Below, one piece after another: positions 1 through 9,574 of a stretch of 37,433 nt of DNA. Where the stretch lies: NCBI GenBank assembly GCA_003161195.1, contig PMOV01000150.1, positions 2,556-39,988 on the forward strand, given 5' to 3'. The translations under genes were made by a program, and so were the position numbers. The notes under the pieces were generated by a model. It was not told where the DNA came from. It was given only the letters and a program-made list of their open reading frames with translations, and ran no database searches. Every line of letters starts with the position of its first letter. Position 1 is the first letter of the stretch. This DNA comes from Acidobacteriota bacterium. Its GTDB lineage: Bacteria > Acidobacteriota > Terriglobia > Acidiferrales > UBA7541.

Positions 1-1252
1 CTGGCACCACGGTCGCAGGCGGATTTGCTGCAAGCGCAGGCAAGCTATTTGCCGCGGGCGGGGCGAAGACTTTGGGGATGATATCCCCCGGGACGGGAGT
101 TGGAGCAGCGGTCTCGTGTACGCGATCGGGGAGCGCCGGCGACGCGGACGGTGACGTGGATGGCGACGCGGACGCAATCGGTGCTGATTCCTGAATGTCC
201 CCGAAATGCTTGCCGAGCGAGATGCGCCCGAGGGAGAGAGCAAAAGCGAAAGTGATCACCGCGAGCAGAAAGACGGCGGCGGCGATGTGCGCTCCGGATA
301 TTTCCAGAACGCGGGAGCGTGGGGTTCGAGCTTGCGGTGCAAAGACGGCTGCTGGAACCTGATCGTCACGCATATTTTTGGGAAAATCTTCGTCAAACGA
401 CGGTGGGTCCTCATCCGCATCCAGAATGAGGGGTGTCATGATCCTCGCGGCTTGCGACGCGGTCCACGCGAATCGTTCGGGCGTGTGCTCGTCTTGCTTG
501 TGGGAAACGCTCGCAAATAAATTTTGGCGTACGCTTTCGACGGTTGCGGAGCTTGCGGTTTCCATCGGAGCAGAGGCTACGGCGGCAAATTCCGGCGCGG
601 GCATTTGAACGGCGACTGCCGGAGCATCCATTCCCTGCTGCCTTTTGTTGCGTTGCGCGATTTCGATGAGCGTTGCTAGCCTGCCGCCAGCTTTGGCGAG
701 GGTGGCGAAGACGTAGGCGATATTCTCTGGGCTGCATTGCAACTGGCGCGCGGTGAGAGTCAGCCGGATGGTTTCGGCCACTTCCACTTGCTGGCTTTCG
801 GAAAGATAGCCCCGCAGCCCGGAATAGCATGCGCCGTTTTCGTAATTTTCCCGCCAAACATGCATGGCCTGGAGACGGCGTGTGGCGTCCTTCTGCGATT
901 CTCGTTCGAGCGGTTCTGGGGCGGCGGATTCGGCGGAGACTTGCTCGTCGGCGCTGGGTAACGCATCGCCGGGAAGCCCACTGCGCGGCAGGGCCATGGA
1001 GATTTCGGCCAAGGAGCCGCGCAATTCCTCGATGGTGTTGGACAGCAGAGACGTTTTACGGCAGAGCCAGTCGCCGCGGATTTTGTCGAAGTCGATTGCG
1101 GCGCGATAGTCGTCGGTTTCCAGCTTGAATATCGGCAACGGCTTGAGGGGTGGCCAATGGCCGGCCGAGAGTAAGTTCAACTCGGCCCGTTGCGCGGGAG
1201 ACAGGAAGCCGGCGAGATTGGGAGCGTGCTGACCCCGCGCGGGCGAATTCAT
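1..1252 (-). CDS. Hypothetical single-span membrane protein (C-terminus beyond window)
   Basis: An uninterrupted frame of 417 codons runs from an ATG at 1252 to the left edge, so the C-terminus is missing. The N-terminal ~300 residues are predicted cytoplasmic and include a helical stretch (LSPAQRAELNLLSAG near residue 17, then a region with several Trp/Cys residues). A single hydrophobic segment (AAAVFLLAVITFAFALSLG) lies near residue 325. It is followed by a Ser/Pro/Ala-rich tail typical of an extracytoplasmic linker. The frame is read in the strand opposite several shorter spurious frames; its continuity and amino acid composition favour it. I do not recognise the family. The upstream frame is open to a TAA near 1370, so GTG starts between 1335 and 1371 are possible alternatives. 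The chosen ATG overlaps the stop of a tiny upstream ORF, which suggests translational coupling. Confidence 0.7.
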   Translation of the reverse strand, partial: MNSPARGQHAPNLAGFLSPAQRAELNLLSAGHWPPLKPLPIFKLETDDYRAAIDFDKIRGDWLCRKTSLLSNTIEELRGSLAEISMALPRSGLPGDALPSADEQVSAESAAPEPLERESQKDATRRLQAMHVWRENYENGACYSGLRGYLSESQQVEVAETIRLTLTARQLQCSPENIAYVFATLAKAGGRLATLIEIAQRNKRQQGMDAPAVAVQMPAPEFAAVASAPMETASSATVESVRQNLFASVSHKQDEHTPERFAWTASQAARIMTPLILDADEDPPSFDEDFPKNMRDDQVPAAVFAPQARTPRSRVLEISGAHIAAAVFLLAVITFAFALSLGRISLGKHFGDIQESAPIASASPSTSPSASPALPDRVHETAAPTPVPGDIIPKVFAPPAANSLPALAANPPATVVP

Positions 1253-1344
1253 GATGCGGCCCGCAACCGGCAGAGCATCTTTTCCCCGGCGAGAAAAACG
1301 TTCTGGCGAGCAATGCCGTGGCACTTGGTACAGGGCGCATACAT
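1249..1344 (-). CDS. Tiny Cys-containing ORF overlapping the membrane-protein start
   Basis: A 31-residue frame starts with MYAPCTKCHG and ends in a TGA that shares bases with the ATG of the following gene (ATGA overlap). The CxxCH opening recalls the first half of small zinc-ribbon proteins common in Acidobacteriota, but the second CxxC pair is absent and only one further Cys remains. It could be a translated leader that couples into the next gene, a truncated zinc-ribbon gene, or chance. No clear ribosome site precedes it. Low confidence. Confidence 0.3.
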   Translation of the reverse strand: MYAPCTKCHGIARQNVFLAGEKMLCRLRAAS

Positions 1345-2041
1345 CACTGTTCACCCCTTGCGGCCCCACTTAAGGATGCTCGTAAGCGTGGGAAGAAGCT
1401 GTCATAGATCAGCCCCGGGCGTCCGCAGTCGTAGATAGTCCATCCTAAACCCAGGCCAGGGGAATTAGTTGCAGGCTCCGGAGGACGAGGTTTGGTCTGG
1501 GGGATTTTTGAGCGCGTCGCGGGCGCGGTGGCCGGTAAGGCCAACCGTATCAATGATCTTCTTGTGGGGAGCTTATGGGGGTGGTTGGGGCTTGTGCAGT
1601 GAACGATGAGAATGCCCAGAAGTGTTTGGGACCTTGCTTATGTTTCCTCGCGGGCCGCGCGCTCCAGCCGGGCGCGCCGCAGGATGCAGGGTTGCTTGCG
1701 TTCGACGGCGATAAATGCCGGCTTTGCGCAGCTCCCCCAGCGCGGTGGTGGCGGATTCGCGATAAGGTCCGTATCCGTTGGTCCCATTTTCGATCTAATT
1801 CCTGAGGTTGCGAAACGGTATCTCGGAGATCGCAGAGAGTGTCAGTTATTAGCGGTATGGAAAGCAAATCGACACGCGCGCACTGTAAAAGAGTCTACAC
1901 CTTGCGCGTTCAGGCTTCCTCGGCCTTCCGTCTGCATTGGACGCGTGACGAATGGACGAGCGTCGCAGACACTGGTCTTCTGCCACCACTTTCGGAATTA
2001 CATTCGTGGACATTCCAATCGGTGCAAAGCAGGAGGCGCCC
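1345..2041. other. Intergenic stretch without a convincing gene
   Basis: Several open frames of 70-150 codons exist on both strands, but they are Arg/Ser-rich, lack ribosome sites and show no recognisable motifs. No tRNA, strong terminator or long repeat was seen by eye. Promoters for the divergent genes on either side probably lie here. Confidence 0.5.
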
Positions 2042-2164
2042 ATGCGATTCAGTCCTTTCTGGACGGATAGCAATTCCTGGGGCGGCCACGACACGCGGTG
2101 CAGGTTGAAAAGCAAATCAGATATTGCTGGTGGTCCCAAACGCGTTGAAGAGATCAGGTTGTGA
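2042..2164 (+). CDS. Candidate 40-residue protein upstream of the GMC oxidoreductase
   Basis: An ATG at 2042 is preceded by AGGAGG at 2031-2036 with ideal spacing and opens a 40-residue frame (starts MRFSPFWTDSNSWGG, ends VEEIRL) that stops at 2164. The next gene begins 28 bases later behind its own AGGAGGG. The protein has no signal peptide, membrane span or recognised motif. The good ribosome site and tight placement suggest a translated small protein or leader cotranscribed with the oxidoreductase. The alternative is a chance frame. Function unknown. Confidence 0.35.
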   Translation: MRFSPFWTDSNSWGGHDTRCRLKSKSDIAGGPKRVEEIRL

Positions 2165-2192
2165 AAGCCGCGACAAATCAGGAGGGATAAAC

Positions 2193-3758
2193 GTGTCAAA
2201 CCTGAGCCATTTTGACGTCATCATCATCGGATCGGGAGCTGGCGGCGGAACGCTCGCCTATCATCTCGCGCCATCCGGTAAGCGTATTTTGCTTTTAGAA
2301 CGCGGGGGATATCTGCCGCGGGAAAAGGACAATTGGGACGCGCGAGCCGTGTTTGTCGACGAGAAGTATCGGGCCAAGGAAGTCTGGTATGACAAAGATG
2401 GGAACCCGTTTCACCCCGGGATCCAGTATTACGTGGGCGGGAACACCAAGGTTTATGGTGCTGCGCTGCTACGGCTTCGGCCAGAGGATTTTGGAGAAGT
2501 GCGGCATCACGGCGGGATTTCGCCGGCGTGGCCGCTCAGCTACGACGACTTCGAGCCCTATTACACGAAAGCGGAATCGTTATATCACGTGCATGGAGAG
2601 CGCGGGATCGATCCCACGGAAGGTCCGGCGAGCGCGCCGTATCCTTATCCCCCAGTGAGCAACGCGGCGCGGATTCAGGAATTGCGCGACGATTTACGGC
2701 GGCTTGGACATCATCCATTTCCTTTGCCGCTGGGGATCCTGCTGGAAGAAAAGGATGGCCACGCGTTGCACAACAGCGCTTGCGTGCGGTGCGCGGCGTT
2801 CGACGGCTTTCCGTGCCTGGTGAATGGCAAAGCGGATGCGCAGGTGTTATGCGTGGATCCCGCTCTCGAGCATCCCAACGTTCAGTTGCTTACCGGCGCG
2901 TACGTGAAACGTCTCGAAACCGATGCCTCGGGACGCGTGGTCACCAAAGTTTTGGTCGAGCATGATGGCCTGCCGGAGGAATATTCCGCGGACCTCGTGG
3001 TCGTGTCGTGCGGCGCGGTCAACTCTGCCGCGCTGCTGCTACGCTCCGCCAGTGAGAAGCATCCCAAGGGGCTGGCGAACCGTTCGGATGTAGTAGGCCG
3101 CCATTACATGCGCCACAACAATTCGGCGTTTATGGCCATTTCCAAAAACCCCAATCCCACGGTGTTCCAGAAAACGCTCGCGCTGAACGATTTCTACTTT
3201 CGTTCCGATGACTGGGAATTTCCATTGGGCTGCATTCAGATGCTGGGAAAGACTGATGGTGAAATGCTAAAAGGCGAGGCCCCGGGCTGGGCCCTTTGGA
3301 AACCGGAGTTTGCCATGGAGTACATAGCCGAACATTCCATCGATTTCTGGCTGCAATCGGAGGACTTGCCGGAGCCCGAGAACCGCGTCACCGTGAATAG
3401 CGCCGGAGAGATCACTCTGGCCCTGCACGAAACGAACGTGGAAGGCCATCGTCGCTTGATCGCCAAGCTCAAGGGCATGATGAACGACCTCGGCCTGCAC
3501 GACCATCTGATTTCTCGCGAGTTGTATCTCGGCAAGAATATTCCCATCGGTGGCACGGCTCATCAGGCCGGAACGGTTCGCTTCGGGAGCGACCCCGACA
3601 CCTCTGCGCTGGATCTAAACTGCAAAGCGCACGATTTGGATAACTTGTACGTTGTCGATGCCAGCTTTTTTGTGTCCATTGGCGCCGTGAATCCCAGCCT
3701 GACGATTATCGCCAATGCGCTGCGTGTGGGAGAGCATCTGCTGCGGCGGCTGGCATAA
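2193..3758 (+). CDS. GMC-family FAD-dependent oxidoreductase
   Basis: The product is a 521-residue glucose-methanol-choline oxidoreductase that would oxidise an alcohol or sugar with FAD. The start is GTG 2193, because AGGAGGG at 2180-2186 is correctly spaced and the FAD-binding Rossmann motif (GSGAGGG, residues 13-19) then sits at the N-terminus as usual. A second FAD-contact motif, GGNTKVYGA, is near residue 82. The C-terminal GMC signature contains the catalytic pair His457 (GTAHQAG) and Asn500 (AVNPSLT). Four cysteines (197, 200, 208, 220) cluster in the substrate domain, a trait of one bacterial subgroup annotated as choline dehydrogenase-like. No signal peptide is visible, so it is probably cytoplasmic. 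The substrate cannot be read from the sequence. No cytochrome or small-subunit partner gene is adjacent. Confidence 0.93.
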   Translation: MSNLSHFDVIIIGSGAGGGTLAYHLAPSGKRILLLERGGYLPREKDNWDARAVFVDEKYRAKEVWYDKDGNPFHPGIQYYVGGNTKVYGAALLRLRPEDFGEVRHHGGISPAWPLSYDDFEPYYTKAESLYHVHGERGIDPTEGPASAPYPYPPVSNAARIQELRDDLRRLGHHPFPLPLGILLEEKDGHALHNSACVRCAAFDGFPCLVNGKADAQVLCVDPALEHPNVQLLTGAYVKRLETDASGRVVTKVLVEHDGLPEEYSADLVVVSCGAVNSAALLLRSASEKHPKGLANRSDVVGRHYMRHNNSAFMAISKNPNPTVFQKTLALNDFYFRSDDWEFPLGCIQMLGKTDGEMLKGEAPGWALWKPEFAMEYIAEHSIDFWLQSEDLPEPENRVTVNSAGEITLALHETNVEGHRRLIAKLKGMMNDLGLHDHLISRELYLGKNIPIGGTAHQAGTVRFGSDPDTSALDLNCKAHDLDNLYVVDASFFVSIGAVNPSLTIIANALRVGEHLLRRLA

Positions 3759-3820
3759 TGTTTATTTGTAGTTACAACCGTATGCTCGTGTGCGATTCAC
3801 TGCAACGCCCCTAGCACAGC

Positions 3821-3855
3821 ATTAGCGGGCGGTCCCATAGTAACCGCCCGCTAAT
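3821..3855. terminator. Perfect 13-bp inverted repeat between convergent genes
   Basis: ATTAGCGGGCGGT at 3821-3833 is exactly complementary to 3843-3855, with a 9-base loop. It lies between the convergent GMC oxidoreductase and Deg protease genes, so it probably acts as a bidirectional terminator. No long T tract follows on either strand, so efficiency is uncertain. Confidence 0.7.
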
Positions 3856-3891
3856 CAAGGACCCAAACCGATATACCCGTTTTGGGCCAGC

Positions 3892-5385
<1,494 letters not shown>

Positions 5386-5514
5386 CACTACTTTTCTCCT
5401 TATAATCGCGAGAATTCTTCCGTCGCCGGAGATCTCATCGCGGGCTTCCCGTAAACCTTCAGGTTTGGCGCCGGGCTTGCGGGGACTGCGCATAGCAAGC
5501 GTACGCACACGGGT

Positions 5515-5534
5515 TGAAATGAACATGAAATGAA
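5515..5534. promoter_or_regulatory. Two TGAAATGAA direct repeats, 11-bp period
   Basis: TGAAATGAA occurs at 5515-5523 and again at 5526-5534, exactly one helical turn apart, with a partial third copy (AATGAA) at 5549-5554. The repeats lie 130-150 bases upstream of the Deg protease start and beside an OmpR-type regulator gene. OmpR-family regulators typically bind tandem half-sites spaced about 10-11 bp. The assignment as a regulator site is inference. Confidence 0.4.
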
Positions 5535-5604
5535 TCTAATTTCTACTTAATGAAGGGACTGTAGAAGCTTCTGCGTATCCGAGCGTCACAAAGAGGGTCG
5601 GACT

Positions 5605-7023
5605 TTATACTTTGCCGGCAGTCCTATCCAGCGGCAGCCACACCGTAAACCGCGTGCCCTGCCCCGGGGCGCTTTCCGCCGTGATGCGTCCATGATGTTT
5701 TTCCACGATCCATCGCACGAGCGCCAATCCCAAACCCGCACCCGGTATGCGCTTCGAACGCGACGGCTCGGCTCTATAGAATCGTTCGAACACGTGGGGT
5801 AGCGCCTCAGCTGGGATGCCGATTCCTTCATCCGTTACCTGCAACTTCGCGCATCCGTTTTCCGCGGCTACGCTCAGTCGAATGCGTCCGCCATTTGGCG
5901 TAAATTTGATGGCGTTGTCCAGCAAGTTGAGGATTACACGTTCCAGCCAGGCCGCATCTCCGCGCGCGTAAACGCTCGGCTCCGCGGCCGTCTCGAGCCG
6001 AAGATTCTTCGCGGCAGCCACCGGCTCCAGTTGTTCGGCAAGACTAACCGCCAGGTGCGAAAGGTCGACGTTTTGCTCCGACCACCTGATTTCGCCCGCT
6101 TCCGCGCTCGCAAGAATCAACAGATCGTTAATCATGCGCGTCAGGCTATCGAACTCTTCCAACTGGCTGACTAGCAATCGGCGATAGTCTTCGACGGAAT
6201 GACCTTCGAGCAACGCAACTTCCGCTTCGCCGCGCAGGATGGTGAGCGGCGTCCGCAGTTCGTGCGAGATACTGGCTGTGAACTGCCGCATCTCGCCGAC
6301 CGAGTTCTCCAAGCGCACCAATGTTTCGTTGAAGGATTGTGCCAGCTCGTCCACTTCATCTCCAGCACCGCTCCGCGGCAGTCGCTGCTGCAGCTTGTCC
6401 ACGTCGATGCCACGCGCGGCAGCGGCCAGTTCCTTCATCGGACGGAGCGCCCTGCGGGACATCTGCCAGCCCAGCAGCGCCGAAACCAGAACCCCAAGCG
6501 GCGCCAAAAATAAGACCGAATGCAAAAAGCCCCGGCGTGCATCATCGGCGGATGAGAGAGGAATACCCACGCGAATCAAGAAGGAGTTGGCGATGTCCCC
6601 AGCTAAAACGGAATTATGAAAGCGGAAGTGCTCCTGGTTTAACTGTACATCCGTGAACTCCGGAGCCCCAGCAAGAGCACGCACCTGCTCCGGAGTGAGT
6701 GTTAGCCCGAGCAACGAAACGTCTTGCGATTGCACTACCAAGCCACCGTCGGGAAGCCGAAAGACCTGGTAATAACGCGCCGCGGAATGGACCAGGTATG
6801 CCTCCGCCGTGTTGTTCGGGTCGACTACAAGCTGCAATGTGCCATTCGCTACCCGCTGGTAGTTGTTCAGGAACGTAACGCGCTGCCGGAGTTCCTGCGT
6901 CAGATTGTGATCCATGATCAGGCTCAAAGAGTGATAAAAGAGCACGCCAAAAACAGCCAGCATGGCGGTGAGCATCAGGGAATAAAAGAGCGTGAGCCGT
7001 GCGCGAAGACCAAGTCTTCTCAT
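5605..7023 (-). CDS. Two-component sensor histidine kinase (HAMP)
   Basis: The 472-residue product is a membrane sensor kinase of the HisKA/HAMP type. Membrane spans lie at about residues 10-31 and 168-188 and enclose a ~135-residue extracytoplasmic sensor. HAMP follows (about 189-242), then HisKA with the phosphoacceptor His254 in SISHELRTPL. The ATPase domain shows the N box (LNLLDNAIKF), G1 (DEGIGIP) and G2 (GAGLGLALV). The start ATG at 7023 overlaps the stop of the response regulator gene by four bases, so the pair is translationally coupled. The overall plan resembles heavy-metal or envelope-stress kinases, but the signal is unknown. Placement next to a Deg protease suggests envelope stress; that is inference. 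Confidence 0.95.
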   Translation of the reverse strand: MRRLGLRARLTLFYSLMLTAMLAVFGVLFYHSLSLIMDHNLTQELRQRVTFLNNYQRVANGTLQLVVDPNNTAEAYLVHSAARYYQVFRLPDGGLVVQSQDVSLLGLTLTPEQVRALAGAPEFTDVQLNQEHFRFHNSVLAGDIANSFLIRVGIPLSSADDARRGFLHSVLFLAPLGVLVSALLGWQMSRRALRPMKELAAAARGIDVDKLQQRLPRSGAGDEVDELAQSFNETLVRLENSVGEMRQFTASISHELRTPLTILRGEAEVALLEGHSVEDYRRLLVSQLEEFDSLTRMINDLLILASAEAGEIRWSEQNVDLSHLAVSLAEQLEPVAAAKNLRLETAAEPSVYARGDAAWLERVILNLLDNAIKFTPNGGRIRLSVAAENGCAKLQVTDEGIGIPAEALPHVFERFYRAEPSRSKRIPGAGLGLALVRWIVEKHHGRITAESAPGQGTRFTVWLPLDRTAGKV

Positions 7024-7694
7024 GGCCGTTCGTCGGTCAGCATATAACCGACGCCCCGAATCGTGTGGATCAGTTGCGTCGGGAATTCGCGGTCAATTTT
7101 ATTCCGCAGCGTGTTGATGTGCACATCCACGACATTACTGACCGAATCGAAATGAATGTCCCACACATGTTCGATAATCATCGTGCGGGTGACCGTCCGG
7201 CGCGCGTTCCGCAGTAGAAACTCCAGCAAGGAAAATTCCTTCTGCTTCAAGTCGATTCTCCGTCCCGCACGCGTCACCGTCCGCGTGGCCGTATTCATTT
7301 CGAGATCCGCAAGCCGTAGTGTCGTGCTTTCCTGCGCTCCGCGACGCAATAAGGCCCTGATTCGGGCAGAAAGCTCGGCGAAGGCGAAAGGCTTCACGAG
7401 ATAATCGTTAGCGCCAGCGTCGAGACCTGCTACTTTGTTCTCCACCGCCCCCTTGGCGCTCAGAATCAACACGGGCAAACCGAGGTCGCGAGCGCGCAGG
7501 CGCCTTAAGAGTTCCAACCCGGGTAACTTCGGAAGCATCAGATCGACAATCGCCGCATCGTAGTCAAAGTTCTCGACTTGGTAGGCACCTTCCTCACCGT
7601 CGTGCGCAACGTCAACGGCGTACCCCTCTTGTTCGAGTCCCTTCTGAATAAAAGCAGCGACCTTGCGTTCGTCTTCGATGATCAGGATGCGCAT
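7020..7694 (-). CDS. OmpR/PhoB-family response regulator
   Basis: The 224-residue product has an N-terminal receiver domain (about 1-115) and a C-terminal winged-helix DNA-binding domain (about 125-220). The phosphoacceptor is Asp51 (AAIVDLMLP), with the acidic pair at positions 8-9 (IIEDER) and the conserved Lys in LILSAKG. The winged helix contains the typical RTVTRTMIIEHVWD and VDVHINTLRNKID segments. It is the first gene of a regulator-kinase operon and overlaps the kinase by four bases. Likely targets include the neighbouring Deg protease gene and its own operon, inferred only from position. Confidence 0.95.
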   Translation of the reverse strand: MRILIIEDERKVAAFIQKGLEQEGYAVDVAHDGEEGAYQVENFDYDAAIVDLMLPKLPGLELLRRLRARDLGLPVLILSAKGAVENKVAGLDAGANDYLVKPFAFAELSARIRALLRRGAQESTTLRLADLEMNTATRTVTRAGRRIDLKQKEFSLLEFLLRNARRTVTRTMIIEHVWDIHFDSVSNVVDVHINTLRNKIDREFPTQLIHTIRGVGYMLTDERP

Positions 7695-8111
7695 CGGTTA
7701 GGCAATCGTCCTAAAGCGGCCTTTGGAGCGAAACATCTTGAGAATACACCTCCCGGAAAATGTATGGGACCAGGTGCAGCTGCCTGGCGATAAGACTCTT
7801 TGTGAATCGGCTGTGCGAAACAGAAATGGACGATCAGCCAGAAATAGATTATCGATCGACAAATTCAGATACTTCGAGATTAGAAAGGCGAAAACCGATG
7901 ACTCTGCACGCCGTTCGCTACGCTAGAGGTCACGCCCTGTACGCTGCTCAAACGAAACGCTTATCGAATCGGGAGAATGTCCATGCTGACCCCGGAAACG
8001 ATGTGTACAACTATTGCGCAACCCGAGCAGCTCGCAAACACGGAGTCGCCAAGCGATGGCCGAGTGCCTCAGTCCGGCCTCGAACTGCTCAATCGCCGGA
8101 GGAGCGCAAGC
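7695..8111. other. Intergenic stretch, no gene recognised
   Basis: Frames of 70-140 codons on the plus strand have unconvincing composition and no recognised motif. The promoter of the minus-strand response regulator operon must lie at the left end of this stretch. Nothing else was identified. Confidence 0.4.
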
Positions 8112-8258
8112 CTAGCTGCCAGGAAGAGCTTCTCGCAGAGATTGATGTACCTCCAAGCCACCGTTGTAGTCAATAAAACCGTTTTTCCTGAATCGATTCA
8201 GAAAAACGTTCACCCTTGGGTTCTTGCGCAGCAGATAGTTTGCAACAGTCTTTCTCTC
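8112..8258 (-). pseudogene. C-terminal remnant of a Crp/Fnr-type regulator
   Basis: The last ~48 residues of a 98-codon frame, from ERKTVANYLL to the stop, read as the end of a Crp/Fnr-family winged helix. The segment NPRVNVFLNRFRKNGFIDYN followed by GGLEVHQSL corresponds to the recognition helix and wing seen in this family (compare TRxRVNxFxNKFRKxGxIDYNGGLxVHxSL). Upstream residues in this frame have no similarity to the cyclic-nucleotide-binding domain, and only about 280 bases separate the fragment from the divergent PRC-barrel gene, so a full ~230-residue protein cannot fit. I read it as a truncated relic. A recombined short DNA-binding protein is possible. Confidence 0.6.
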
Positions 8259-8428
8259 CACAGGGTTCAACGTAACTGTGGGTTCGTGGCCCTCTCTTAA
8301 CCTAGGCGCGTGAAGAGTCTGCCGCTGCCCCAAACTGCACATCTCTGAAGATTGAGTCGCTTTGGGAGTATTTTTCCTGTGCTCTGCAATTCCTAAATAA
8401 GTTGTCAAGCAGCGAAAGACTGTCCACT

Positions 8429-8447
8429 AGCGCACAGTTTGTGCGCT
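8429..8447. promoter_or_regulatory. Perfect 8+8 palindrome upstream of the PRC-barrel gene
   Basis: AGCGCACA at 8429-8436, a GTT centre and the exact complement TGTGCGCT at 8440-8447 lie 90 bases before the PRC-barrel start. The short spacer suits a dimeric repressor or activator site. No regulator can be assigned. Confidence 0.4.
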
Positions 8448-8536
8448 CACATCCTGTCATGGTGCATATGGTCGCGGGCACCATGTCCCGAGAGAGATCG
8501 CGCCCGGCGACTCGAGGAACGAAAGGAATTCTTAAT

Positions 8537-9334
8537 ATGCTATGCCAAGCCAAAACACTGAGCGGGTACAAGTTGGAGTGCCTCGACGGAGAGATCGGGA
8601 AGGTGAAGGAGTTTTATTTCGACGACCGGTACTGGGCCATTCGCTACCTGGTGGCCGCTACCGGCGAGTGGCTTGTCGACAAGCAAGTGCTGGTCTCGCC
8701 GTATGCCCTCATCGCCGTAAATGAGGCAGAGAAGCACATTGCCATCGATTTAACCAAAAAGCAGATTGAAGACAGCCCGTCCCTGGCCACCGACAAGCCG
8801 GTCTCGCGGCAATTCGAGGAAGCCTATTACGGATACTACGAATGGCCAGGGTATTGGAGCGGACCGTACATGTGGGGGAGTTACTCGTACATCGAGCGTG
8901 ACCCCGTAGCATGGAAGAATTCCATAAAAGCCGAAAAGGCCTGGGATCACCATTTGCGCAGCACACATGCGGTGACGGGCTATCACATTCAGGCCTCCGA
9001 CGGCGAAATAGGCCACGTCGAGGATTTCCTCATCGACGAGGAGACTTGGGCGATTCGCTATTTGGTCGTGGCGACCAAGAATTGGTGGCCAGGGAAAAAG
9101 ATTCTGCTTTCGCCGCAATGGATTAAGCAAATTAGTTGGAGCGACTCGAAAGTCTTTGCGGATCTTTCCCGCGAGGCAATTCAGAAAGCTCCAGAATATA
9201 CAGCGGATTCGCTGGTAACTCGCGAGTATGAGACCGGACTGCACCGACATTACAGTCGTCCGGGATACTGGGTCGGGGATACGGTTCCTTTGCCGGCCAG
9301 CGCACCTATAGCAGCCAGTACCGGAAGGAAATAG
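8537..9334 (+). CDS. Duplicated PRC-barrel domain protein
   Basis: The 265-residue product contains two PRC-barrel domains, small beta-barrels often found in stress, photosynthetic or RNA-processing proteins. The start is ATG 8537 (MLCQAKTLSG), since AAAGGAA at 8522-8528 precedes it. Repeat 1 (about 6-75) contains DGEIGKVKEFYFDD and WAIRYLVA. Repeat 2 (about 145-215) contains DGEIGHVEDFLIDE and WAIRYLVVAT. Each repeat is followed by a similar Tyr/Trp-rich tail ending in PGYW, so the gene arose by internal duplication. No signal peptide or membrane span is visible. A small acidic protein follows 45 bases downstream and may be cotranscribed. The molecular partner is unknown. Confidence 0.88.
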   Translation: MLCQAKTLSGYKLECLDGEIGKVKEFYFDDRYWAIRYLVAATGEWLVDKQVLVSPYALIAVNEAEKHIAIDLTKKQIEDSPSLATDKPVSRQFEEAYYGYYEWPGYWSGPYMWGSYSYIERDPVAWKNSIKAEKAWDHHLRSTHAVTGYHIQASDGEIGHVEDFLIDEETWAIRYLVVATKNWWPGKKILLSPQWIKQISWSDSKVFADLSREAIQKAPEYTADSLVTREYETGLHRHYSRPGYWVGDTVPLPASAPIAASTGRK

Positions 9335-9379
9335 TTAAACCGAGGGACTCGCCCCCGAAAGAAAATAGAGGTTCCACTC

Positions 9380-9574
9380 ATGAAAAACGCCAGAAAGTCT
9401 GTAACCATCTTCAAGTCTCCATTGAGCAAAGAGATCGCCGCCAAGGACGATGCCGCGGCCAATGCGGAAGAGGTCGAGGAACAAATGGAGGAAGATAACG
9501 TGGAAAAGAAAGCTGCTGAGGATGCAACCGCGATCCCGGCCTCCAGCATGAGCGGCAGCGAAGGTTCGAAATAA
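9380..9574 (+). CDS. Small acidic hypothetical protein
   Basis: The 64-residue product starts at ATG 9380 with AGAGG about eight bases upstream. The N-terminus is basic (MKNARKSVTIFKSPLSKEI). The centre is rich in Ala, Glu and Asp (VEEQMEEDNVEKKA) and probably helical or disordered. It follows the PRC-barrel gene in the same orientation and is likely in the same transcript. No family is recognised. Composition suggests a stress-type hydrophilic protein, but that is inference. Confidence 0.6.
   Translation: MKNARKSVTIFKSPLSKEIAAKDDAAANAEEVEEQMEEDNVEKKAAEDATAIPASSMSGSEGSK

Noticed and set aside
1606..2070. A 154-codon plus-strand frame upstream of the GMC gene
   Set aside because: Arg/Ser-rich composition, no ribosome site and no motif; it overlaps the better-initiated 40-codon frame at 2042.
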